From contig JAGYXB010001043.1 in the NCBI GenBank assembly GCA_022495005.1, positions 1 through 64,000 on the forward strand: a DNA stretch of 64,000 nucleotides. The letters are read 5' to 3'. This document shows, piece by piece, positions 1 through 10,460 of this stretch. The position numbers and the translations under genes were made by a program. Each line of letters starts with the position of its first letter. Position 1 is the stretch's first letter. The notes under the pieces were generated by a model. That model ran no database searches. It saw only the letters and a program-made list of their open reading frames with translations, and had not been told where the DNA came from. The DNA is from Rhyacophila brunnea. Its lineage: Eukaryota > Arthropoda > Insecta > Trichoptera > Rhyacophilidae.

Positions 1-78
1 TATCAATTCTTGATGAAAGAATATTGTATTAATTAATTTAAATTATGTAGTGCTTATTCCATATATTTTAATTATAAT

Positions 79-120
79 CAGGACCGGTTTTATCCGCTTC
101 AGTAGGACTGTCAACTTGTC
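79..120 (+). repeat. fragment of dispersed repeat family S
   Basis: This stretch (AGGACCGGTTTTATCCGC and following) recurs in diverged form near 18745-18790 (+), and in reverse near 8073-8105 and 16838-16870. It probably derives from the end of a small DNA element. No complete copy could be bounded, so the class is unknown. The rest of 1-198 is AT-rich sequence in which nothing was recognised. Confidence 0.45.
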
Positions 121-198
121 AAATCAACAAGATAATAATATATTACAGTTATTTATTCAATATAAGGACAGTGTTATTTTTAAGAAATTCACTGTTCA

Positions 199-756
199 GG
201 GGCCTTATGTTAGAACTTACGAGTTGTAGTCGCCTGGTCGATATGACGTCATATGACATCATTGTGACGTACTACCGGAGTGAGTCAAAGCATTCGAGAA
301 ATTAACGCAACTTAAATACTGGCGTTATCCATTGTCCCCATACACAAATAGGTGTTTCAGCATAATAATATCTATGGTGAGCCGTGTGCGTTGGGCGGCT
401 TGCCTCGAGCGTGTATTGGCTTACGTCACAATTACGTCATGTCGTCGGGTGACTTCATGTCACAAGTTATAACATAGGGCTGCAACGATATATGTTCTAA
501 CTTGGCGACATTAAGTCACCCGACGACATGCGTAATGATTGGCGACGTAAGCCAATACGCAGTCGGGGCAAACCGCCTTGCACGGCTCAAACATGCTGAA
601 ACACCTATTTGTGTATGGGGACAATGGATAACGCCAGTGTTTGAGCAGCGTTAATTTCTCGAATGCTATTATCACTCCAGTAGTACGTCACAATGATGTC
701 ATCTGACGTCATGTAGACCGGGCGACTGGGACTCGCAAGTTCTAACATAAAGCCCC
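199..756. mobile_element. foldback (long palindromic) DNA element
   Basis: The left arm begins GGGGCCTTATGTTAGAACTT at 199 and the right arm ends with the near-exact reverse complement at 737-756. The complementarity continues almost to the centre near 480-510, so each arm is about 270 bp. Each arm carries a TGACGTCA palindrome (about 244 and 705) and a copy of the stretch around CACAAATAGGTGTTTC. No open frame is present and no clear target duplication was found. It is read as a non-autonomous foldback element. Confidence 0.8.
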
Positions 757-1000
757 AGGTGCTATACTACTATCGTTAGCTTTATGGTAGGACGACAATG
801 TCCCGCCACAGTAAACTAAGTTACCCGAGTAACGAGTACGCAATATGGTAATTAGGTACCTACAAGATATTTACAGGGCAGGGATTATGTTTACCTAATA
901 TGAGTAGAACTAAACGGTTTTCAAGGAATAAAGGAGAAAAAATAACGGCGACCAAATATGTTATCAAACAAAATAACCGTTTGGCTTATCTCCATAAGCC

Positions 1001-1396
1001 GGCTATCACAACTAAACTCGCCTCGTCTGCCGCACAGCCATAGATCAAACCTTCCAAGAACGGCGATCCGGTGTTGCATATGCAGCCCGCGCAGAACTAC
1101 CTAGCGACAGTCGCACGTAGCCTTCGAAACGTATAGATATTTGAATGCGGCGATCGGCGAGCCGGTATAAGAATGACCAATTCGTAAATGTTTGTATGCC
1201 ACCTGGCGTCATCGACTGACTGACTCGAGAAGCATACAACTTATCGATTGCATTAGCAGATGTTTTTTATTTCAAACTAAACAGTCGCATTCGACCAATC
1301 TGCGGAGCTCCATTTGGCGACGTGTGTTTTGTGAATAACGATGACGTCACATCGACGTATTCGACACGTAGACGAGACGAGTTTTGATGTGAGAGA
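1001..1396 (+). mobile_element. TIR-2 family MITE, copy 1
   Basis: This roughly 395-bp stretch matches 60311-60704 over most of its length, for example at CTTCCAAGAACGG, CCAATCTGCG and ACGATGACGTCACATCGACG. In the second copy the ends form an inverted repeat starting GGCTCGCACATC. Here the ends have decayed to GGCTATCACAACT and its counterpart near 1386-1396. No transposase is encoded. The flanks 757-1000 and 1397-1574 show nothing recognisable. Confidence 0.65.
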
Positions 1397-1574
1397 CGGC
1401 TAAGACTAGAAAGTAAAAAGGACGTAACCCACACAAATCAAATTTTACAGGAGGTACCACAACGATTTTTGTTATGATTTTCAGTTAAAGTTATTTATAC
1501 AATATTTATATATGCATGACTATAATTTTATTATTTTCGTGTTTTATCCAATATGATATTAATTATTGTGGTAA

Positions 1575-2100
1575 TTATTTTTTTTTTATTAAAATAGGAT
1601 CGTGACCACATTTAAATTTCGCCATCCTTTGAGCGACCAAGACTTTCCATCCTTCTCGATTTTCCGCTTCTCTCAGAGCAGAATGGATGGTGCCCCCAGT
1701 CAGCTCTTTCACTTGGTCGCTCCATCGCGCAGACGCTCTTCCTCTGCTTCGCCTTCCCTGGAGGCTACCCAAAACTACCAGTCTCTCCAGGTTGTCCGGT
1801 CCGCGCCTGACAATATGTCCAGAAAACTGCAGAATTCTTCTCAGACATATCGTCGAGAGCCGTTCCTTTATCTTCAGTCTCTGGATGATTGACTGGTTCG
1901 TCCTGTGCTCCGTCCAAGAAATGCAAAGCATTCAGCGCCAACACCACATCTCAAAGGCATCAATTGCCTTCCGTTCTCTTGCCTTCAGGGTCCACGACTC
2001 GACTCCGTATAGGAATATCGAGAACACTAATGTTTGCACAAGCATCATTTTTGTGGCAATCGAAATTCCCCGATCCTTCCATATAGTGGTAAGGCGTGTC
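1575..2100 (-). pseudogene. LINE 3' end: reverse transcriptase C-terminal region, 5'-truncated
   Basis: Read on the minus strand from about 2100, the frame gives IATKMMLVQTLVFSIFLYG, then VESWTLKARE, DAFEMWCWR, one in-frame TGA at about 1931-1933, then RTNQSIIQRLKIKERLS, LQFSGHIVRR, and WSDQVKEL before the stop. The order and spacing match the C-terminal part of RTE/craniofacial-protein-2-like insect LINEs. The stop lies where an arginine codon is expected, as CpG decay would produce. A run of A on the minus strand (about 1574-1587) forms the 3' tail. It is a dead 5'-truncated copy with no function. Confidence 0.8.
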
Positions 2101-2628
2101 ATCGCACTTTACTTCTTTAGAAAAACAAATATAAGCCTAATTTAGATAATAATTCGGCATTGCAGTTAATAAATTTTCTTTGGACGCAGAATGTATTTTC
2201 TAAAAAACTGAGGGTTACTTCCTTTTTACTTTCTACAGTCGATTATAGGAAGAAACTAATTCATTGTTTGATTCTTTGAGAGTATCGATTAAACCTATAT
2301 CTAGTCATGGTTAGTATATTTTTTCTAGTCAATATTGTGTCGTGAGATCGATAGCGGTTTATTGTTTATTAATTCATCGCCGGGAATTAATTTAATACTT
2401 ACCGACCGTAATGCAAACAGAGTAGATAGATAAACGGCTTGATAGTGCGCGTTTGTATTTTATGGCATGTCATCGAGTATGTGGACATTGCATACTGATG
2501 TAGGCTGACACCGATTAGTCATGTCGTGTTTGTTAGCTGGTTCTAGCGTCGACGAAGAAACGCGCAAGATGTTCGCTCACAGTGATTGCAATGCGACATC
2601 AACTTGATTGCCATAGAAAGCATGCCGC
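2101..2628. other. unassigned stretch with a family-U fragment
   Basis: About 2130-2250 resembles, in reverse, part of the 3779-4640 TIR element (shared TTTAGATAATAATTCGGCAT and GAGGGTTAC words). The remainder shows no gene, RNA or repeat that could be recognised. Confidence 0.4.
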
Positions 2629-2667
2629 ATTTGGCCCTCACATTCTAAAGCGGGCCCCCTTACCCGT
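2629..2667 (+). mobile_element. terminal fragment of hAT-D element
   Basis: GCATTTGGCCCTCACATT followed by AAAGCGGGCCCCC is a diverged copy of the left end of the complete hAT-D element at 8847-9268 (CATGGCCCCCACATCC, then GAAGCGGGCCCCC). Only the end is kept. Confidence 0.5.
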
Positions 2668-2746
2668 CGTTAACAATCGGCGCTGCTTTTGGCGCCGCTG
2701 TTACAGGATGCAGGACATATATTTCGATTTTATGATGTTGGTTATA

Positions 2747-2775
2747 TCATCATCAGCCGGGGTCAATCCACTGCT
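2747..2775 (-). mobile_element. RTE-like LINE, extreme 3' stub
   Basis: The sequence ATCATCATCAGCCGGGGTCA and the next bases to about 2775 are identical to the 3' terminus of the LINE copies at 27725-28141 and 55848-56192, where they encode the last residues (QQWIDPG, stop) and the TGA-repeat tail. Only about 30 bp survive. It abuts the tail of the SINE at 2776. Confidence 0.75.
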
Positions 2776-2955
2776 ATAATTATTAATAACCATGTCCTTG
2801 CTATTACGTACAAGGTGGTTGTTAGTAATTTTGAACCATCACGAACACCCAGGCTTTGAGAAAAACACATAAATATTGTGTCCTCACCGGTATCGAACCC
2901 AGAACTCTCGGGTTGAAGTCCAGTGCCTTACCCACTGCACCTCGAGATCCGCCTT
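2776..2955 (-). mobile_element. tRNA-derived SINE (SINE-1), minus strand
   Basis: Reading from 2955 down, the head GGCGGATCTCGAGGTGCAG is followed by GTGGGTAAGGC (box A-like) and GGTTCGATACCGG (box B-like, with a one-base change), then the body shared with the SINE at 26597 (ATATTTATGTGTTTTTCTC, AAAGCCTGGGTGTT). The 3' tail CACCTTGTACG, AGCAAGGACATGG matches both the other SINE and the LINE at 34411-34726. The neighbouring LINE stub may mark the site it entered. Confidence 0.8.
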
Positions 2956-3778
2956 AGTGTTGATCGCCACCATTGATAAATTATTCCGGTTGATAAACTG
3001 AAGTTCAATTGCAATCAATAAGGTATTAAACCACTCAGATATTCTGAATAAGAAATTTTGTGATAATTCTCAGATTAGGGAACGTTCTCGAAAATATTAC
3101 ATCCCTAAGTATAACACAAATTTGTGTGTAATTAGTAATTTTTTTCACAACATAGTTTCTGTTTTTTGTATCATTGACAAACGGATGGTGCAGAAATGAA
3201 ATTAAATATGTATTATTTATTGAATTTTAACTGTAAGTACGGTCGGCGCTGTTTAAGTTTGTCGATTATTATGTTTATCGAGGTTTGTTATATTATTTTT
3301 TTTGACATTGCCGAGTCGAATTGCATCAAAACTGTGTGAGCGGTCCCTAACTAGCCAACACGCACTACGCTCGGAGCAATGGACATTTTGAATAATTTCT
3401 TATGCAAACCACTTACACGAATTAAATTCTATGAATTTGTTTTGTATCAACAATCGATAATTCGGGCCGTTATGTTGACAATTAGACACGTCAAAAATTT
3501 GTGACATGTAAATAAACATTCTATTTTTATTGGCTCAAAAGGAATCAATAACACGGCACGACACCCAATTTATTATTCTGTTGTTTGACAGTTGCGGCGG
3601 GTGTATTTATGTTATAAAAGTGGAAAGTGGAAGGTCACTGTAAAATTATTTTATGGCTTAATTAGGGATAATAACGGTGTACTAAATTCAGTATGTCAGG
3701 CGACGAATAATACACAAATAATTGCCATTGGAACTAGAATGCTTGGAGCTATGGATTTATACTTGTTCGATTGAATAC
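2956..3778. other. no recognised feature
   Basis: AT-rich sequence with many stops in all frames. No repeat family, RNA or splice-bounded frame was recognised. Confidence 0.5.
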
Positions 3779-4640
3779 CATATCGACTGTGTTTAGGAAA
3801 AGAGCGTAACCCTCGATTTTCCGAAAAGTTCTTTTATTAGATATTAACAATGTATGTATACAACTAAATACACGTTATGTAAAAAGGAAGTAAACCGCAA
3901 ATGCCGAATTATTATCTAAATTCAGGTTTTAATTGATCTTAAATTAAGTTTTAATTCAAGGAAAAAAGCATTTACCCTCAATTTTAATGATTTTTCTGTA
4001 ATAACTTGTTTAATTATTATTAGATCGAAAAGATATTACACCAAATCATCAATCATCATGCACACAGTGTCTTTGCCTATTTTACAACGTTTTTATTAGC
4101 TCGTATTCTTGTTTTTCCGGTGGTTGTTTGTCCAATACAAATCTTGCAATCGATTTTTAACTAACTTCCCGACTACCTACACATTTGAAACTTTTAGAAT
4201 ATATCTGAACACGATGCCAATGCATTCTTTTAATACTTTTAGCCATCTTTGAGCAGAATTGAATTCATCTTCAGTTAATTCTGTTTTGCATGGAAAGTTA
4301 TTTCAGAAAAATCCGTAAAAAATAAGATTATTATTGGTTGCTAAGGGGGTGGTCCTAGCAACTAAATTATTAATATATACGTACGTTACTATAGAAATCA
4401 AAATGACATTTCAGTATTCTATATTTGTTTGTTTTTTATTTACTTCATATCAAGTACAAGTTTGAGCATATTGAGCATAATAATTCAACAGACAATTTAA
4501 AAACGTTTATAAAAGGTTCTTTTTTATCTTGTAATTATTTCTTTTAATATTGAACCAAAATCATTCAAAAATTGTTTTTCCCCTCCTGTAAAATTTGTTC
4601 TGTGAGGGTTACGCCCTTTTTCTTAAACACGGTCGACATG
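3779..4640 (+). mobile_element. TIR element, family U (about 860 bp)
   Basis: The left end reads CATATCGACTGTGTTTAGGA and continues AGCGTAACCCTC. The right end, read in reverse, gives CATGTCGACCGTGTTTAAGA and GCGTAACCCTC, an imperfect inverted repeat of about 40 bp. The interior is AT-rich and non-coding. Related fragments lie near 2130-2250 and 33110-33165. A non-autonomous DNA transposon of unknown superfamily. Confidence 0.65.
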
Positions 4641-5705
4641 AAGACGTGTTCACCGATAAACATGATAGCCAAACATAAACAGAGACTGATACGTTATTAA
4701 TTTATTATTGACCGTACTGATTCGAAGACATTAGGTAGGTAGGTATTGACACCGCCTCCAATATTTTGTCATTCTCACACCTGTGTTCTGAACAGTGCAA
4801 GTTTTCACGAAATTCTATGATAAATTCTAATGATATAATAATTATTTATCTCGTGGATGTTTTTTTGTCATTGACCGCGTAAATAACTGGGGACAATAAT
4901 TAATGTTATACCCAAGGCCTGAATAAAAACGAACCATAAGTGCGTGTGAGTAAGTATTCCGCAACCTTATATCTCCGCAATATGCGTTGGAGTAAGATAT
5001 TATAATTTCTACTGCTGAAATTAATATTTTTTGTACACGTCGCTGGTAAATTTTGATTTGCATGACTACAGTTATTTAAAAACTGCGAGCACGTGTTGCT
5101 GAAATTTATTGTTTTTGTGTTACATATAGAGTTAATTGTAATTATTTTTAGTTAATTCATTAGAAAATATGATTAACTATGTTGTGCTTAAATTTGGTTG
5201 CCGTACTGAGAAGCAACGTGATGGTAAACGTTTCATAATAAAGTTAATAATAACAATATAATTGAGATTCTACTGTGTGTTATACGCAAGAAACACTGCT
5301 TCATTTTGCCGAAAAATACCCTCTCTCTTTATATTATTACTCTGATGTTCTACCTGTATGAGTCATTTTTGTTTTGAAGTCGTGGACTTTGTGTCTGTTA
5401 GCCCAGTCGCACATTGAAAATCGTCTCGACTAGGATATAGTCATAAATCAAGATTGAGCCATGCCGGGATAATGTCGACACGCGGCTAGCCAACATAAAT
5501 GACGAAGTGCGACATTTTAGTATTATATCTGCGCCATATGTCCGATGAAATTTGTTGTATGCGACACCAGCTGGTTTTTTACAATTAAAATGTTGCAATT
5601 GCGTGGTGCAATATATAACAATAATAATATAATATGTATAATATGAACAAACATTTGTGTGTTATAAAGTGGTGATTTGTTTTGTTTGAACGTAAGAAAC
5701 GTTGC
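4641..5705. other. no recognised feature
   Basis: AT-rich, with short frames only. No repeat family shared with the rest of the window was seen. It lies upstream of the 6528 exon, so an upstream 5' UTR exon could hide here or further left. Confidence 0.4.
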
Positions 5706-5713
5706 ATTTCAAA

Positions 5714-6082
5714 CAATGACATTATTAATGGACAACGCACTCAATACAGTAACTAGCAATTAAATTCAAGCACAGCGACATTCGCACATTTGTATAGGTA
5801 GACGTCACGCAATTTCCATTATGCGATATCACGCATCGGGAATTTATAGCAATATCACCTTTATTGTAATGGCATTAGAATAGTATTTCTAGTGTCAATG
5901 TTCATTTGAGCGAACCCGTTCGAACCCAACCGTTCGGCAGATCCGACTAAAAGCATCGGGAATTTATAGCAATATCACCTTTATTGTAATGGCGTTAGAA
6001 CAGATTATGCCATCCGGCAGACCCGACAAAAAAGTGAGTGTCATTTTTATTCCCAGATGATTCGTCCATATTAATGTCATTG
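5714..6082 (+). mobile_element. hAT-B MITE, complete copy with target duplication
   Basis: The left end is CAATGACATTATTAATGGAC and the right end, in reverse, is CAATGACATTAATATGGAC. Flanks show a perfect 8-bp duplication ATTTCAAA at 5706-5713 and 6083-6090, as hAT transposases make. Inside is a direct repeat beginning GCATCGGGAATTTATAGCAA at about 5842 and 5954. The 369-bp copy encodes nothing. Other copies are at 58208-58965 (minus orientation) and 62002-62643. Confidence 0.9.
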
Positions 6083-6210
6083 ATTTCAAATAGTTTTTTT
6101 TTTATCACTTTTGACTTACTAACCTACGTGGTGGACGATAATGAAATAAGATTTGTGCTAGTACGAAAAAGTTTATGAAACTTTGTTTGTTTGGCCATCG
6201 AATCTTAAAG

Positions 6211-6318
6211 TGGGGCCACACCGAAAACAAGTCGCGCGACAACTCGTTAAATTTTACGATAAGCATGATATTATCGTAAAATTTCTTAAGCAATGTTGCA
6301 ACGACTTGTTGCCGGTGT
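6211..6318 (+). mobile_element. short palindromic MITE, family M, copy 1
   Basis: GGCCACACCGAAAACAAGTC at the left is mirrored by GACTTGTTGCCGGTGTGGAC at the right, with the inner palindrome TTTTACGATAA/TTATCGTAAAA. A more symmetrical copy is at 20303-20445. No coding capacity. Confidence 0.75.
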
Positions 6319-6527
6319 GGACCAGGCATTAGGTTTTGTTTGCAAATTAATTGTATCTGTCACTGAACACTCTTCACAGGTTGTGTTATTATTCCACAGT
6401 GTGTTGGTAGGATAAGTGAGGTTAGGTGAGAAATGAACATGATATACCTAATTTACCCTATTGATCGCAAAATATCTATTTTTGTTGTATACATATTACT
6501 AATTAATATTTTTCTTTTGCTTTACAG

Positions 6528-7192
6528 ATAATACAGCCACCGTTGGAAGAGTGTTACATCTTTTGGATTTCAACTATTCGCTACAGTTCGTGTCTGTCAG
6601 AACTAAATGATTTTTAAAGAATTTCCAAAGCGGGGTAAGATTGTGCCGGATTATCTCACCTGCTATCGAATGAAGCTTTGATTTCCGGTCGGTATTATAA
6701 TACCTAAATAATTATCAAGTGAAGTGTTCTTTAGTGAAAGTGAAACCGCTTTATCGTTCTGATATTATGTTGGCACTCGTGAAACCTGCCGCCACGTTCG
6801 ACACTGTTAATAATAATAAATAATCAGCTATTCCGAGTGCGCATTAACTATATTAAAGCGCGTAAACTTAGGTTTTAAAGAGAGCGTGGAATATCGTGAT
6901 ACATAAAACGAATTACTGTCTTAGATTGCATTCAATTGCGGTGAAATCTAATTTAGTACCGACCTCTAAATATGTTCTGCGGTTAGTGTAGGTTTATTGT
7001 TTGTGTTTTTGTTTTTGTTGTTGTGGTGATTCACGGATCGTGCGTAAGGTGGCACTCAAGATACGAAGTAAAATTCAGTGGTTTTTGTGGTACTCTCGAG
7101 TGAAGTGCAGTGTTTTGTAGTGCAGTGTCGATGTGGGTGAAGTAGGTAGCTTTAAGTTGTGGGTCCAGGTTCAGCACCCGGGATCGAGGGGG
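6528..7192 (+). other. 5' UTR part of a host-gene exon
   Basis: A pyrimidine-rich tract (TTTTTCTTTTGCTTTACAG) ends in AG at 6526-6527 and a CTAAT branch-like site lies about 25 nt upstream, so this exon is spliced to an earlier one not identified here. The leader is rich in GTGAAGTG/AGTGAAAGTGAAA words typical of insect 5' UTRs. It has upstream ORFs at 6607-6681 (24 codons) and 6767-6823 (18 codons), plus short ones such as ATG 7131 (4 codons). A TTCAGTG initiator-like word at about 7075 leaves open an internal start site. Confidence 0.6.
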
Positions 7193-7261
7193 ATGTATCC
7201 CAGCGCCGGAGCGATGAACGCTGCGGCGGCCGCGGCGGCCGTCGCAGCGGCGAGGCATCCG
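7193..7261 (+). CDS. first coding exon of an unidentified host gene (partial, 23 codons)
   Basis: ATG 7193 is the first in-frame ATG after an in-frame TAG at 7118-7120 and has G at -3. The product starts MYPSAGAMN, continues with a 12-residue run of alanine broken by one valine, and ends ARHP. The exon closes CATCCG|GTGAGT, a strong donor, leaving a phase-0 junction. This GC-rich, codon-ordered block contrasts with the AT-rich surroundings. Alanine-rich N-termini followed by huge introns are usual for insect transcription factors and RNA-binding proteins, but no family-specific motif is present, so no name is given. The next exon is not in view. A second in-frame ATG at codon 8 could also serve. 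Confidence 0.65.
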
Positions 7262-7351
7262 GTGAGTGTTTCTTTCATATTTTATTCTAAACATATATAT
7301 TTTGTCCGTATATAATTAAAATGTCAAGAGTAATAGCATCTGTACCTACAT

Positions 7352-7727
7352 GTGCATGGATTTACTGACAGCAATAGTGCGTATTTTAAACTATCGTGAC
7401 TATAACTTACTGTTTACACGTAAAAGTGCCGACCGTCTCTCCACAATCTTATTCTTCAAGAGTAAGCTAAACGTGATGTTGTCATTTTATGGTACTATTT
7501 GACAGGTAGTGAAAATCGGTTAACCTCAAAATGAGTATGGTCCGGTTTTTTGCCGCCAGGTTCGCCACTATCGTTCTACTGCGCAGGCTTAGATCGAAAA
7601 TTCAGAAGCTTCTAAACTTTTTTGATTCATGCATATAAACTTGCAACTGCAGGATAATACATGTTTACCCATACATTATCTTGTTATTCTCACGATAATA
7701 CTTACTGTCAACAGTAAATCCATGCAC
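7352..7727 (+). mobile_element. TIR element, family L, copy 1
   Basis: GTGCATGGATTTACTG at 7352-7367 is repeated inverted at 7712-7727, with further pairing inwards around ACTATCGTGA/TCACGATAAT. The whole matches 42609-42982 (shared TTGTCATTTTATGGTACTAT, AGGTTCGCC, TATCGTTCTACTG). It lies 90 bp inside the intron start. No coding capacity. Confidence 0.7.
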
Positions 7728-8017
7728 GTGTGAACGGGTATTAGTAAATATTTAGTCGATGTTCGGTTTTATATAACTGAGATTAGGTAAGTACTACATC
7801 GACAGGGCAAAAAGCTTCTACCAAGGTACCACAGTATTGTATTTCATGTTGAAATAGATTGAGAACCATTGCTGTTAAGGCGTAGAGTAACGTTTTTAGC
7901 AAAACTTGCAATTCGATACATTTACTGATAACTTTAATTTTAAATAATCAATATGCATTTTTTTTTAATTTTATTGTGTGAACTATCAATTAATGGTGTA
8001 ACTGCATTGTATTATTG

Positions 8018-8156
8018 TTTAATTTAATAAAACGATTTTTTTTTTAGTAAATGCTTGTTCCACAGTTGAAAATGTCTCTCTGAGGCGAACAAAACCGGTC
8101 CAGATTTATTTCTTAACAGTGGAATATGTACTAATATTGCGTTTTATTAAATTAAT
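8018..8156. repeat. small inverted repeat containing a family-S segment
   Basis: TTTAATTTAATAAAACG at 8018 is mirrored by CGTTTTATTAAATTA at 8140-8154, with TTCCAC/GTGGAA pairing further in. The loop holds the reverse of the S word (AACCGGTCC). It may be a decayed small MITE. The rest of 7728-8655 shows nothing else. Confidence 0.5.
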
Positions 8157-8663
8157 CAATACGCATTTAATAAAATTAAAATATAGTTTAAAAATATGTG
8201 CGTTTTTCGGATGACCGATTATTATTTTAGTAAACACCTAGATAGGTAGGTACATCATATTTTTTTAATATTTTAATATACATTAAACTGTGTGTACATT
8301 TCATACTTTAAACCTGCCTTCCCAATGAATGCACATTTTATATAGTTTTAAAAAACATGTAAATAGTAACTTTATTTATTAAAAAATATCCTTTAGAAGT
8401 ACTCATTAGATACGTATTATTTACCTATTTAAAATGAAAATTATCAATCACATTACTTCTTACATTGAATTTGTCAAATTCATCCGCAATGGCATTGCTT
8501 GTCAAATTGCATCCTAAATGAATAATCGAAATTTTTTCGCTGCTAAACAGCCATTGTAGCAAACACTATGGATTTAATACATCTTCAAATCGCTGCAAAT
8601 TGTATCGAGGTATTTATTGATTCATAGTACCTACTTAGCAAACTGTAATACAGATAATGTTTA

Positions 8664-9648
8664 CAGTATCGTCCCTAGACAAAATGTCGCCCATAGGCAG
8701 TGCCAAAATGCCGCCACATTTTTTTTATACAGTACTTTTTATCATCCCTTCATGAATCAAATATCTAATAAATGTGTTGTATGGATACGTAACTAACAAG
8801 ATTTAAATTTAAATGCCATCTCTGCTTCAATAGGCAATATTGCGAGCATGGCCCCCACATCCTGAAGCGGGCCCCCATACCAGGATCTTTATCGACCCAC
8901 CTACCTATCGCTAGGGTTAAAAGCAGTGTGACGCTCTATTGAAACGTTTTCCAAATGGTGTTCCAGGTAAAATTAAGGGTGGTATTCAGTGTATTTTTAG
9001 CGTTTTTTGTAGTTTTCAATAAATCCACTTGAGTTATGAAGTTTTCGAATATCGTTACACAATAAGCAAAATTTGCATCACACAGTCACATATTAAAAAA
9101 AATAAAATATTTAAAAGAAAATAGTGCCGCAGGCGACTTTTTTCCCATTAGAGGAAATTTGCGATGTGTGTTTATATCACTTATAAGATAGGCGCGCCAC
9201 GCGGGCTCCCCCCAGAGCCCGGGCCCCCAGGCTAGAGCCCCGTCAGCCCCCACCTTGTGGGGGCTATGATTGCGAGTATATTTAAAAATACTCTTCACAA
9301 CTTCCAAAACTCGCGACTGACTCATACATATTTTTGAATAAATTTTAAATTATGTACCTATGCACGTGTCATTGCTGTTCACCAAAAACGTAACGTCTAA
9401 GGATAACGGAAGTAAACTAGACATCGCGAACCCGACAAAAAACCCTGTTAAAACTTTTATAGTACCTAATTAATACATTTTGTTTCCAACCAGTGAGCTG
9501 ATTTTTTTAATGGATAGATATTTCCGTCATTACTAAGTTTAGGTAGCTATTTCTATATATACCTAGTGATTTATTATATATTGCCGCCTTTTGGGTAACT
9601 GCCGCCCGAAGCGACGGTTAATCTGCCTACCCCGTCGGGACGTCACTG
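8664..9648 (+). mobile_element. hAT-C element with perfect target duplication, carrying a nested hAT-D
   Basis: The ends are CAGTATCGTCCCTAG and, in reverse, CAGTGACGTCCCGACGG. The flanking 8-bp duplication AATGTTTA (8656-8663, 9649-9656) is perfect, which identifies a hAT-type insertion. It matches 38762-39290 outside a 422-bp insertion at 8847-9268. No transposase frame was found, so this is a non-autonomous copy. Confidence 0.9.
8847..9268 (+). mobile_element. hAT-D element nested in hAT-C
   Basis: The ends are CATGGCCCCCACA and, in reverse, CATAGCCCCCACA. The 8-bp duplication ATTGCGAG at 8839-8846 and 9269-9276 is perfect, and the related hAT-C copy at 38.9 kb has ATTGCGAG only once, as an empty site. 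The 3' part contains a GC-rich segment (9124-9266) also found at 32482-32624. The element is clearly younger than its hAT-C host. Confidence 0.85.
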
Positions 9649-9656
9649 AATGTTTA

Positions 9657-10404
9657 CCCAGTATGCATTGGATGCCGCGACCGTCATATCAGAAATACTA
9701 TGCGCTAACCGTTTCTCCACGGTGGGCTGCAGTCTAATATAAATAAATTAAAGTGTTAAAACAATAATTTAATTAGCAGTGTTTTTAGTTTATAATTTAA
9801 ATAAATAAATTACCGACTAATTCATATTCCGTTTGTGTAATTTTTAGTAGGTACACATTCAATAATAATTATAATGATTTAATTTACATAAATTTTAATA
9901 ACGCGGATAGGTAGGTATAATGTTAAAATAATTATGCAACCCATTAAAATCAGTGATAAACCCACTTAACACATTGTGACGACACAGAAAAGAATTCATT
10001 AAGTACGAAGTAGTGGGCTCATATCAAATAAAATTAAAAACCGATGTAGGCAGCAGCTAAGTGATTCTTTTGACACCGCTTTGTTAAGGCATCCTATGGC
10101 CAACCGGTTTTTTTAGAAATTAATAACGAGCTATAGAAATTTATTGAACAGTCTTGCTGGTACGCCGATCACTTACTTAATGGTATGCATAAACGTTTCT
10201 AAACACATAATAATATCTTTAAATAAAATAATATTTACATATTAATTGGGTAATCGTAAACAAGTTGCGAAGCCTTTGTTCATTATATGCAGATTAGGTT
10301 TTATGATTACTACATTATTTTATTATGTGAAGATTAAATATATTATATAACGGTTAAGTATTAATGTTAATTCTTCTATTAATATTAATGATAATGATAC
10401 GTGG
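9657..10404. other. no recognised feature
   Basis: AT-rich intronic sequence. No gene, RNA or repeat could be recognised. Confidence 0.5.
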
Positions 10405-10460
10405 GGTTGCTGCCAAAAATTGTTAAGTCTATAATTAAGGTATTTAGAGTTAATAAAAGA
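10405..10460 (+). repeat. fragment of dispersed repeat V
   Basis: GCTGCCAAAAATTGTTAAGT and the following TTTAGAGTTAA resemble 18830-18885. It is too short to classify. Confidence 0.4.

Noticed and set aside
7133..7315. Longer frame starting at 7133
   Set aside because: Position 7133 is GTG, not ATG. The ATG at 7131 is in another frame and stops after four codons. Beyond 7261 the frame reads through the GTGAGT donor into intron.
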